From a virus, in the IMG/VR virus record IMGVR_UViG_3300028283_000002, positions 88,666 to 152,665 of that record: a stretch of DNA of 64,000 bases; one strand, 5' to 3'. The notes under the pieces are model-generated. The model worked only from the letters and a program-made list of their open reading frames with translations. It made no database searches and had not been told where the DNA came from. Of the stretch, positions 57,150 to 64,000 are shown piece by piece. Made by a program: the position numbers and the translations under genes. The stretch's first letter is position 1. Each line of letters opens with the position of its first letter.

Positions 57150-59213
57150 TCAGAGATTACTCATATTTTGTTGAGGAGCCTTTAACGGTAATTCTCCGTA
57201 TTTTTTAGTTATTACTCTAGTATTTATATAATTGGTTTTCACCGTTCTATTAGTTAATATAGAAGTCTTATTACATCCACCAAAGATACCTGTTACCCAT
57301 ACTCCGCTCCAAAATACACCGTAGAAATTACCTTCGTGGAATGTGCCACCATAAAATCCGCCGAACCAAGGACCAGTTACACAGTCAACGTATCCGTTAT
57401 AAAAATTACCACCGTAAAAATCACCACCGTACCAATTTATATATGAAGACGCCGCTGGATGTCCAAATGTACCATTGTTAAAAGTTCCACCGCTCCAATT
57501 TATAGATGGTTCTATGCTATTTATTTGAACACCTAATGTACCACTATTCCAAATACCAGTTTCCCAATAAACGTTATGAAAATAAGAATTATTAACTATT
57601 CCGTTTTTAAATGTTCCATTTAACCAATTACTATTTGTAAATGTACCGTACCTAAATGTACCATCGTACCAGAGACTACCATCTGTGAAAGTGCCGTCGT
57701 TAAATGTTCCACCACTCCATACACTATTACTAAACATACCACCATTAAAAGTTCCAGATTTCCACCCTTTACTGTTGTTGGAATAATTTACAGTTTCTCC
57801 TGATATACTAATGGCATTATTACCAGAATTAAATATTCCGCCATTAAATGTGCCACCACTCCAATAAGAATTAGATATTTTCCCACCGTTAAATACACCG
57901 TTATTCCAATTTATATCTATAAGATTTCCATCGTAACAAGTGCCATTAATCCAGTTGGTGTTCAATAGAGTTCCACCATTACAGGTGCCGTTGTACCAAT
58001 TACATTGGGTCATGTTACCACCGTTAAATTTACCATCAGCCCATTCAGTATTAATAATATTTCCACCACTAAATGTGCCTCCACTCCAAATACTGTTACT
58101 CATAGTGCCTCCTTGAAACAAGCCAGTTCTCCAAGTTGATCCAGAGAAAATTCCGTCGTTGAAAACCCCATCCCTCCATTCTTTACCTATAAAACTACCA
58201 CCATTCCAAATTCCGTTGTACCATACATCTTGTGTAAAAGTACCTCCACTCCATATACCGTTAAACCAATAACAATCAGAGTCGAGGGGAGTATTATAAA
58301 AAATACCACCGTTTATAGTTGAGTTTTTTATTTCAGAATTTGTAAATAATCCACCATTTATAGTACATTCAGTTAAAACACAATTTTCATAATGACCATT
58401 ATCAATTTGACAATTATGTAGATGATTATAATATATGTAATTATAACCGTAACTATTATTATTATTCGTGTAATAAGAAGAAACAGGAGTAGGATCTTGA
58501 TTTAATGTGTCTGTTCCTTTATACACATAAGGTTTATAAACTGATGCTGTATTACCTGTATTTGTAGATGAATTTGTGGTAATATATAAATTATCATATT
58601 TATCTTTATATCGCATAAAGAAAGATACTCCACTAAAGACAACAGCTTGAACTAAATTTATATCTATAGCAGCGTCAGTTGGTGTATTAAAAATAGCATT
58701 AATTATTTCAGCTCCATTTATTTCACCTCCAGTTAAAGTTATATTTTTTATGTAAATTTCACTTATATAATGATCATATATTTTTTTATTAACAAATCTA
58801 TCATCGTAATATCTATCAATTGTTATTTCATTATTCTTATCATTTATTTCAATCACTTTATAACCTTGTAACTGTGGGAGATATATAAAATTTGTACATC
58901 CAGAAAATTCCAAATAATTATCTATAATCATACTATCTGTCATTCCTGTGTTTGATCCATTTTTATTAAACATTATAAATATTTTATCACCAACTCTTAT
59001 ATTTGAATTTATTTCAGTATATAATTTTATTTTTCCACCGTTGTTAGTAATCACAGGTAATAATTTTACGGCGTTTGGTGCCTGTGAATAATTGGTATTA
59101 TTGAATACATTGATCTTTTCTTGTTGTGGCACGGTTTGCACTACTTCTTGAACAGTTTGTGTTCCAGTTGTTGTTATTACTAAATCTTGTGAAAAAATAT
59201 CAGCCGTTGGCAT
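57150..59213 (-). CDS. Repeat adhesin or tail-spike with W-x-GGTF-NGG repeats
   Basis: 687 residues. From about residue 270 to 640 it is made of about 25 repeats of the type NSxWSGGTFNGGxF or WYNGTFNGGxL, predicting a right-handed beta-helix or beta-solenoid. The N-terminal part (VKLLPVITNNGGKIKLYTEI) is a different beta domain, probably for attachment; the C-terminus is short and basic. It is a likely receptor-binding spike or surface fibre. The protein at 59791 has one copy of the same repeat (KWYDGVFSSGTT). A TTTAATATATAGAG box precedes the gene. Confidence 0.75.
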   Translation of the reverse strand: MPTADIFSQDLVITTTGTQTVQEVVQTVPQQEKINVFNNTNYSQAPNAVKLLPVITNNGGKIKLYTEINSNIRVGDKIFIMFNKNGSNTGMTDSMIIDNYLEFSGCTNFIYLPQLQGYKVIEINDKNNEITIDRYYDDRFVNKKIYDHYISEIYIKNITLTGGEINGAEIINAIFNTPTDAAIDINLVQAVVFSGVSFFMRYKDKYDNLYITTNSSTNTGNTASVYKPYVYKGTDTLNQDPTPVSSYYTNNNNSYGYNYIYYNHLHNCQIDNGHYENCVLTECTINGGLFTNSEIKNSTINGGIFYNTPLDSDCYWFNGIWSGGTFTQDVWYNGIWNGGSFIGKEWRDGVFNDGIFSGSTWRTGLFQGGTMSNSIWSGGTFSGGNIINTEWADGKFNGGNMTQCNWYNGTCNGGTLLNTNWINGTCYDGNLIDINWNNGVFNGGKISNSYWSGGTFNGGIFNSGNNAISISGETVNYSNNSKGWKSGTFNGGMFSNSVWSGGTFNDGTFTDGSLWYDGTFRYGTFTNSNWLNGTFKNGIVNNSYFHNVYWETGIWNSGTLGVQINSIEPSINWSGGTFNNGTFGHPAASSYINWYGGDFYGGNFYNGYVDCVTGPWFGGFYGGTFHEGNFYGVFWSGVWVTGIFGGCNKTSILTNRTVKTNYINTRVITKKYGELPLKAPQQNMSNL

Positions 59214-59302
59214 TTATAAGGTTTTATTTTACTCTATATATTAAATTTTGAAAACTAAATCACAAAAAAATAATATAATTTAAAAATAAGTGAATAAGTA
59301 GC

Positions 59303-59638
59303 ATGAATGACGATGTAGAAAGTAAAAAGAAAGAACTGAAAGAAAGACTTGAAAGTGACCTATACGTTGATAGGTACAGCTCTTTCAGAGAGTCTGTTGA
59401 ACTCATTAACAAAGCACTTGAGTCTTTTAATATTAATTATCAATACACTTATAACGAATTTTGTTCTGACTTTACAAATGAATGTTTAAAATACATTGAC
59501 GAACACCCAAAAGTGGATATGACAGATCCACAACAAATGATGGTATATACTTTCCCGATAGTTATGTCGATAGTGGATCGTGCAAAAAATAAATACGGAA
59601 TTAAAGATGATAAATCTAATAGTACGCCTATTGAATAA
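59303..59638 (+). CDS. Hypothetical protein, 111 aa
   Basis: Helical, charged protein starting MNDDVESKKKELKERLESDL. It contains YTYNEFCSDFTNECLKYIDE, similar to FTFNEFCAMLINNFEGVDED in the 60408 protein, so the two are probably distant paralogues. No known domain. It begins the rightward cluster 59303-60728. Confidence 0.6.
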   Translation: MNDDVESKKKELKERLESDLYVDRYSSFRESVELINKALESFNINYQYTYNEFCSDFTNECLKYIDEHPKVDMTDPQQMMVYTFPIVMSIVDRAKNKYGIKDDKSNSTPIE

Positions 59639-59654
59639 TAGGTTCAAAAAGAAG

Positions 59655-59774
59655 ATGGATAAATACAATAAACCTTTGACTAAAAAGAAATTAGTCAAAA
59701 AGAAATTAATGCCTCTTGTTTATGGAGGTATTCCAAAACCACCAATTCCTAAAATTAGAACAGTTGGTGAGTAA
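59655..59774 (+). CDS. Very small basic protein, 39 aa
   Basis: Starts MDKYNKPLTKKKLVKKKLMP and ends GGIPKPPIPKIRTVGE. It is highly basic with Pro-rich tail and may bind nucleic acid. It lies between two genes with close spacing (16 nt on each side). The longer frame from 59580 overlaps the previous gene and is less likely. Moderately confident that it is real. Confidence 0.45.
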   Translation: MDKYNKPLTKKKLVKKKLMPLVYGGIPKPPIPKIRTVGE

Positions 59775-59790
59775 AAAGTAATTGACGAAC

Positions 59791-60411
59791 ATGATTAATT
59801 TTATAGCAAACAAACTAAATGATAGATATAAAAGGCTTTTAGAAAGAGATATAGAAAGACAAATAGCTGAAGACGAAAGAAAAAAAGCTGAAGAAGAAAG
59901 ATTAGCAAATATACCACTAAATATTCCAGATAATAAATGGTGGATTAGCGATAACCCAATAGAAGAAGATAAGTGGTACGACGGTGTATTCTCAAGTGGT
60001 ACCACAATACCATCTAGTAAATGGTCAAACGGAACTTGGTTAGGAGTGTCTGGATCATCTGGTTACGGAGTATCAGGGAGCGCAGGAGTATCAGGCAGTG
60101 CTGGTGTATCAGGAACAAGAGGATTAAGTGGTTCATCTGGATTTTGTGGGACTTCCAGTTATTCCGATCCAGGTATAAAGTACGCTGAATATTTAGCCGA
60201 ACAAATTAATAAATCGATAAATTATCAAGAATATATAGCAGAACAACTTGATAAAAGTATCCAATATAGTGAATATGTGGCAGAACATCTTGATGTAACA
60301 AATTACACAAATTGGAAGAACGGTTACGCAGCACACACTAAACCAAAAAAAGAAGTTAAAAGGGTTTATAGTGAAGAAGATCCTTACGGAGAAGAAGATT
60401 GGTCAGTATGA
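59791..60411 (+). CDS. Collagen-like/three-repeat protein with C-terminal DPYGEEDW
   Basis: About 206 residues from the ATG at 59791 (MINFIANKLNDRYKRLLERD). Order: basic/acidic helix, WYDGVFSSGTT spike-type repeat (as in the 57150 adhesin), Gly-x-y tract (GVSGSAGVSGSAGVSG) and three repeats of the form YxEYxAEQxDKSI (KYAEYLAEQINKSIN; YQEYIAEQLDKSIQ; YSEYVAEHLD). A basic linker then leads to SEEDPYGEEDWSV at the extreme C-terminus (octapeptide 60379-60402). It links fibre-type modules with the DPYGEE-x-W set. The GGAGAAGAAG codons act as ribosome-binding site for the next gene. Confidence 0.7.
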   Translation: MINFIANKLNDRYKRLLERDIERQIAEDERKKAEEERLANIPLNIPDNKWWISDNPIEEDKWYDGVFSSGTTIPSSKWSNGTWLGVSGSSGYGVSGSAGVSGSAGVSGTRGLSGSSGFCGTSSYSDPGIKYAEYLAEQINKSINYQEYIAEQLDKSIQYSEYVAEHLDVTNYTNWKNGYAAHTKPKKEVKRVYSEEDPYGEEDWSV

Positions 60412-60728
60412 TGAAAATAAGAAACGTTATTGAGAACGATATAGTTGAAGATATATCAGTTTATAAAAATATATATCAAGACTTCATAAATTTGATCAAA
60501 ACAGAGATAGACGAAAACTACGTTCCTAGTTTCACTTTTAACGAATTTTGTGCTATGTTGATAAATAATTTCGAAGGTGTCGACGAAGATATAAATGATT
60601 ATTCAGAAACTAAAGGTAAACCGTTGACTACTAAGTTATTAAACTCACTTATGAAGATAACAATTGATGAGTTTAAAAATGATGAGGATGCTAGTGAAAA
60701 AATAGCTAAAATTATCAAAAATATCTAA
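60408..60728 (+). CDS. Hypothetical protein, 106 aa
   Basis: Starts MMKIRNVIENDIVEDISVYK; the ATG overlaps the preceding TGA. It is a helical acidic protein with FTFNEFCAML, related in pattern to the 59303 protein. No known domain. Probably made with the 59791 protein by translational coupling. Confidence 0.6.
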   Translation: MMKIRNVIENDIVEDISVYKNIYQDFINLIKTEIDENYVPSFTFNEFCAMLINNFEGVDEDINDYSETKGKPLTTKLLNSLMKITIDEFKNDEDASEKIAKIIKNI

Positions 60729-60905
60729 CGAATTAAGTGTTTCGGACCGCATTTTTTTAATATATAATGTGTATTAAATTTTCAAACTTTAACGAGAGTT
60801 TAGTATAGAATAAATGTGGTTCTGCAGAACACTAAAGGCTTTTTCAGGCATTAAATGGAGTAATGGGAGTTATGGCTTTCATTGATAAAAAAAATCGTAT
60901 GCATT
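60729..60905 (+). promoter_or_regulatory. Leader of the gp32-like gene with palindrome
   Basis: 177 nt without a longer gene. It has a TTTTTTTAATATATAATG box at 60750-60768, a perfect 12-bp palindrome GTTCTGCAGAAC at 60819-60830 and a short out-of-frame reading frame (MGVMAFIDKKNRMHYGRVQRQ) that overlaps the gp32 start. T4 gene 32 is autoregulated through a leader structure; a similar control here is only inferred. Confidence 0.45.
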
Positions 60906-61937
60906 ATGGCAGAGTACAAAGACAAAGATGAAAATTGGATGTTTGATTCATCAAGTGATGACCAAAACCAAGAATTGGCTTTCTTAAACAAAGAAACCAA
61001 AAACCAAGACGGTATTTATCGTCCAAACGTAAAAGACGCAGCAGACCCTAAGGGTGCTGGTTACAAAGCAACAATCAGATTTCTTAGAAACGTATTTTTA
61101 GATGGCACTGGAACAGGTCCAGCAGCTATTACAAAGCACGTTCACTATGTTAAACCAGAAGGTTCTTTAGAGGACTATCCAGATTTAGCAGGTTATTATG
61201 ATTGTGAAAAGAATGTTTCTCAACAAACACCATGTCCATTGTGTCAGACTTATTGGAAACTTTTTAAATCCAATAATCAGGCAGATGTTATTAAGTCAAG
61301 TTTAATCAAGAGGAGTACTAAATTTTATTCCTATATTATGGTTATCGAAGACGAACAACACCCAGAGTTGGTTGGTAAAATTTTAGTTTATCCTTACGGT
61401 GCTAAGATCAAGGGAAAAATCAATTCAGAAATTAACGGTGATGTTAGTGGTGAAAAATGTAACATTTTCGACTTCGTAACAGGTAAGGATTTTAGACTTA
61501 TTATTAAAATAGTCAAGACTCCAAATCCAAACGGTAGTGGCACAGTTGATATGCCAAACTACGACACCAGTACATTCTTACCATCTTCACCTATAAAGAT
61601 TTGGAACGAGAAAACAAATAAATTTGTTACTCCTCCAACAACAGAGGACGAAAACGGTAAAATTATGCTCACAGACAAGAAATGGCAGGCTAAGATCAGA
61701 GAAATCATTTTAGCTCGTCCAGCTAACGTAAATCTTGACGACCATACACCTTCCAAGGATGGATGGGACGACGCTAAGAGATCAAATGTGGAGAAAATTG
61801 TTCAGGTTCTTAACGGAAACAGTGTTCAATATGCTGAATCGTCAGTAAAGAAATCTAGTGTGAAAACACCAGCGGCAGAAGTAATTGAAGAGGAATCTTT
61901 CGACGATCTCTTTGATTTCGAAGCAGATGATAAGTAA
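60906..61937 (+). CDS. Single-stranded DNA-binding protein, gp32-like
   Basis: 343 residues from the ATG at 60906 (MAEYKDKDENWMFDSS); the track back to a TTG at 60882 is less likely. The core contains the zinc-binding H/C pattern (HVHYVKPEG ... CPLCQTYWKL), RSTKFYSYIMVIEDEQHPEL, GKILVYPYGAKIKGKIN and NIFDFVTGKDFRLIIKIVKT, all matching T4 gp32. The acidic tail (EEESFDDLFDFEADDK) is the usual protein-interaction tail. It coats ssDNA in replication and recombination. A strong terminator follows. Confidence 0.9.
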   Translation: MAEYKDKDENWMFDSSSDDQNQELAFLNKETKNQDGIYRPNVKDAADPKGAGYKATIRFLRNVFLDGTGTGPAAITKHVHYVKPEGSLEDYPDLAGYYDCEKNVSQQTPCPLCQTYWKLFKSNNQADVIKSSLIKRSTKFYSYIMVIEDEQHPELVGKILVYPYGAKIKGKINSEINGDVSGEKCNIFDFVTGKDFRLIIKIVKTPNPNGSGTVDMPNYDTSTFLPSSPIKIWNEKTNKFVTPPTTEDENGKIMLTDKKWQAKIREIILARPANVNLDDHTPSKDGWDDAKRSNVEKIVQVLNGNSVQYAESSVKKSSVKTPAAEVIEEESFDDLFDFEADDK

Positions 61938-61956
61938 TCTAATTTTCATTTGAAAA

Positions 61957-61991
61957 GAAAAGCCCTCAAAAAAATTGAGGGCTTTTTTTTA
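61957..61991 (+). terminator. Strong intrinsic terminator after gp32
   Basis: AAAAGCCCTCAA and TTGAGGGCTTTT form a 12-bp stem with an A-rich loop, followed by T8. Confidence 0.9.
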
Positions 61992-61997
61992 TATATA
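61988..61997 (+). promoter_or_regulatory. Promoter box immediately before ATG (leaderless candidate)
   Basis: TTTATATATAG overlaps the T-run of the gp32 terminator and ends 5 nt before the ATG at 62003. Confidence 0.45.
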
Positions 61998-62002
61998 GTG
62001 TT

Positions 62003-62260
62003 ATGGAAAAATATATTAAAAAATTCGAACAAGTTAGCGAAGAATCTGATAGAATAAAACTATTAGAAGAGGAGATAATAAAAAGAGATGAATTGATTTA
62101 TTCAATGATGAGAAATCTATCTCACGGTTATATGAATTTTATGGCTGATAAAACCATAGATATAGATGAAATGCGTAGAAGATTCAAAACGGAAGAAGTT
62201 GTAAATAGACCAATAGTGAGAGAAAGAATTGACCTCTTACATAAAGATATTATAGGATAA
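62003..62260 (+). CDS. Small tagged protein, 85 aa
   Basis: The N-terminus MEKYIKKFEQVSEESDRIKL fits the tag (Y-x-x-K-F-E-x-V-S-E). The rest is one or two charged amphipathic helices with coiled-coil potential (LLEEEIIKRDELIYSMMRNL). No DPYGEE motif. It ends at the base that begins the next gene (TAATG). Confidence 0.6.
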   Translation: MEKYIKKFEQVSEESDRIKLLEEEIIKRDELIYSMMRNLSHGYMNFMADKTIDIDEMRRRFKTEEVVNRPIVRERIDLLHKDIIG

Positions 62261-62802
62261 TGAAAGTATTTAAAGTCAACGAGTTATTCGAAATGAGTCA
62301 GACTTATGAATATAAACCTGTTTCTGAAAAGAGGAGTGGTTTCAAAAACATGACTACTTATGTTTATAATTTTGTTTCAGACGACGGCACTGAATACATG
62401 GTAGATATAGTATTATATTCAAAAACTGTTCTTAACGTGAAAACAAATAAATTAAAAACTAAAGTTTTTGCGACCACTTGTTTTGCTAATAAGGAAAACT
62501 ATAACAGAGGTAAAAGATTTAAATGGAAATACAAATTAACTAATAAACATGATGCTATTAAAGTTTTAAATACTGTTATAAAGATTATAAAAGATTTTTC
62601 AGATAGTCATAATATGGATGAATTTGGAATTAATACATCGAAAGATAGGTTAGAAACATATAAATATATTTTCAACAAATATTTTAAAGGTTGGAAAGTA
62701 TTTGTTTCTATTGATGATTCGTATTATTTAGATACAAGATTTAATATAATCTGCTCAAAAGAGACTAAAGAAGATAATCCAGATAATTTTAGAGTGGATT
62801 AA
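62260..62802 (+). CDS. Tagged protein, 180 aa
   Basis: The N-terminus MKVFKVNELFEMSQTYEYKP carries a tag-like L-F-E-M. The remainder is a Lys- and Thr-rich alpha/beta domain (MTTYVYNFVSDDGTEYMVDI, VFATTCFANKENYNRGKRFK) with basic character that would suit nucleic-acid binding. Not recognised. Translationally coupled to the previous gene by TAATG, and convergent with the next one (4-nt overlap). Confidence 0.6.
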   Translation: MKVFKVNELFEMSQTYEYKPVSEKRSGFKNMTTYVYNFVSDDGTEYMVDIVLYSKTVLNVKTNKLKTKVFATTCFANKENYNRGKRFKWKYKLTNKHDAIKVLNTVIKIIKDFSDSHNMDEFGINTSKDRLETYKYIFNKYFKGWKVFVSIDDSYYLDTRFNIICSKETKEDNPDNFRVD

Positions 62803-63029
62803 AAATTATTACTTACAATAAAATTCGCTAATTCTCTAACACTTGATATTTCATAATCATTTATTTCCAATCCAGTTATAGACGTGTCACCTACTAATTC
62901 TGGCTTAATGGTGTTATTGAATAATACGACACTATGATAATCCACTCCTTCTTTACCCAGCACCATTATAAATTTTTGTTCTGTATCTGATCCATTTATC
63001 AATTTTAAAATATCACCCAAATTATACAT
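62799..63029 (-). CDS. Hypothetical protein, 76 aa
   Basis: Starts MYNLGDILKLINGSDTEQKF and has beta-rich character (FIMVLGKEGVDYHSVVLFNN) with a C-terminal helix, like a small barrel domain. No known family. It follows the methyltransferase gene by about 10 nt, so it is in the same leftward unit. Confidence 0.55.
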   Translation of the reverse strand: MYNLGDILKLINGSDTEQKFIMVLGKEGVDYHSVVLFNNTIKPELVGDTSITGLEINDYEISSVRELANFIVSNNF

Positions 63030-63038
63030 TTTTTCTTA

Positions 63039-63890
63039 TTATTTTTTCAAAGGCATTGTCGGTCCAGTTATAACAAACTCTCTTTTCACCTTTTCCACCA
63101 TTTTTTCACCCGTTTTTATTCCTATAAATGTTCCTCTACTACTTATATAATAATAACCCTTGGTCATTGATTCGTGTACGTTATCACCTATATTATCAAA
63201 TTGTTCAAAAACCAAATCAAATCCGGATTCTTTTAAACTATGCAATATCCACTCTCTCGTTATCCAAAACGACCTAACCCATCCTTGACTAGTATTAGCG
63301 TTTTCCCACCCAGCGAAGTTATGTGACTCTTTTGTTTCTAATGGTATATTCTCTGGATATTCCCAAAACCATCTACCATCTACACCGTTTTCCTTAGTCA
63401 TATCTTTCAAATTCCAATTTATACTTTCTTCAAAATCAGGATCTAAAGGTCTTTCCGTAGCGAAATGTGTTTGTATTATTAATACCTTTTTTGTGATTTT
63501 AGAAATCATATTTATAAACTCTCTTGGTTTATCTAAATGATATAACAATCCACCACAATATACAGCGTCAAATTCACCATATTTTTTAGAATTCCAAACG
63601 TCATCTTTATAAAATTCAACGTTATCAAGTTTATATCTTCTCTTGTTTTCCAAACATTGTTGATAATTAATGTTTCTCACTTCTACTCCAACAGATTTAA
63701 ACCCCATTTTTACAAATTCGATAGCGTATCCTCCATCCAGACACCCCAAGTCTAAAATGTTATAGTCTTGCTTATCTTTCGGAAAAACGACGTCTAAAAC
63801 TCTTTTAGTTGATTTAAACCAAGGCTTGTTGGCTGTAATCTTTTCGTCTATTTTTACTTCTACCCCGTTCTCAATTAGTGCGTGTTTCAT
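63039..63890 (-). CDS. Class I SAM-dependent methyltransferase
   Basis: 283 residues. Motif I is YNILDLGCLDGGYAIEF (residues about 43-59), followed by SVGVEVRN (acidic end of strand 2), VEFYKDDV and FDAVYCGGLLYHL (motif IV-like). This is a Rossmann methyltransferase similar to those found beside phage glycosyltransferases; the substrate (sugar, small molecule or tRNA-type) is unknown. The C-terminal part has a Trp-rich region (WFWEYPENIPLETKESHNFA) typical of sugar/lipid methylases. It follows a probable glycosyltransferase tail at 63893. Confidence 0.75.
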   Translation of the reverse strand: MKHALIENGVEVKIDEKITANKPWFKSTKRVLDVVFPKDKQDYNILDLGCLDGGYAIEFVKMGFKSVGVEVRNINYQQCLENKRRYKLDNVEFYKDDVWNSKKYGEFDAVYCGGLLYHLDKPREFINMISKITKKVLIIQTHFATERPLDPDFEESINWNLKDMTKENGVDGRWFWEYPENIPLETKESHNFAGWENANTSQGWVRSFWITREWILHSLKESGFDLVFEQFDNIGDNVHESMTKGYYYISSRGTFIGIKTGEKMVEKVKREFVITGPTMPLKK

Positions 63891-63892
63891 AT

Positions 63893-64000
63893 TTAATCTA
63901 ATTTTTCTAACAACTTATATAAGAATATTTTAACTTTTTCTATTGTTGTTAATTTTCTATGTTTAGATAGTGTTTGGTAATATAATTTACCTATATTTAT
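63893..64000 (-). CDS. C-terminal end of another gene (runs off the window)
   Basis: The frame is open from 64000 to TAA 63893-63895 and gives 35 residues ending KLTTIEKVKIFLYKLLEKLD. This basic/hydrophobic helical ending is common at the C-terminus of glycosyltransferases, but that is weak evidence. It stops 2 nt before the methyltransferase ATG, so they are in one operon. Confidence 0.5.
   Translation of the reverse strand: MNIGKLYYQTLSKHRKLTTIEKVKIFLYKLLEKLD

Overview
This window is an AT-rich, gene-dense stretch of a large T4-type contractile-tailed phage (myovirus). It probably infects a member of the Bacteroidota. The phage assignment rests on recognisable virion genes: tail sheath (36979-40836), tail tube (42874-43467), a gp6/J-like baseplate wedge (12838-14676), a gp26-like baseplate protein (44651-45580), the large terminase (50456-52726) and a gp32-like ssDNA-binding protein (60906-61937). 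The host suggestion rests on a FISUMP domain, Bacteroidota-style lipoproteins, SprB/FN3-like and collagen-like (Gly-Ser/Thr-Ser) fibres, and the general lack of Shine-Dalgarno sites. These are family-level inferences. No tRNA, rRNA, integrase or CRISPR array was seen. The dispersed layout, with structural genes scattered among accessory genes, fits a very large genome.

Layout. 1-3.9 kb: small genes on the minus strand, including one with a broken frame, then a GT2 glycosyltransferase, a homing nuclease and a ribbon-helix-helix protein. 3.9-7.7 kb: FN3/SprB-like and large structural genes. 7.7-16 kb: small, often acidic proteins around the baseplate wedge gene. 16-25.5 kb: three homing endonucleases and two giant glycosyltransferases (one with a TibC/Aah-like heptosyltransferase half). 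25.6-33.6 kb: collagen-like fibre, FISUMP protein, structural protein, lipoprotein, RNA ligase, and a foldback scar joined to a nuclease remnant. 33.7-36.8 kb: an HDAC-like deacetylase beside a GNAT-like protein, then a homing nuclease. 36.9-45.9 kb: tail sheath, tube and gp26-like genes, invaded by homing endonucleases. 45.9-49.3 kb: a CoaE/CoaD pair, small tagged proteins, a HAD phosphatase and an HNH nuclease. 49.3-50.3 kb: about 1 kb of non-coding DNA with RNA-like structure. 50.3-54.4 kb: a terminase whose first 147 residues are the C-terminal part of a split intein, a radical SAM/homing-endonuclease chimera and a degenerate phosphoesterase. 54.5-64 kb: probable head proteins, a membrane protein, a repeat adhesin, small tagged proteins, gp32 and a methyltransferase.

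The strongest undescribed signal is a set of about 15-18 otherwise unrelated small proteins. They begin with the same kind of short tag (basic/hydrophobic, then F/Y-x-x-F/Y/L, often ending in L/I/F-x-E). This resembles the T4 capsid-targeting peptide cut by the prohead protease. Seven of these proteins also carry a near-identical octapeptide, DPYGEE-x-W, and an eighth carries a degenerate copy; synonymous codons differ between copies. The CoA-synthesis enzymes CoaD and CoaE each have an 11-13 residue N-terminal extension of the same kind. I infer a large set of capsid-internal, possibly injected proteins. Recurrent TTTTAATATATA boxes look like the phage's own promoter; several lie only about 5 nt before ATG, which suggests leaderless mRNAs.
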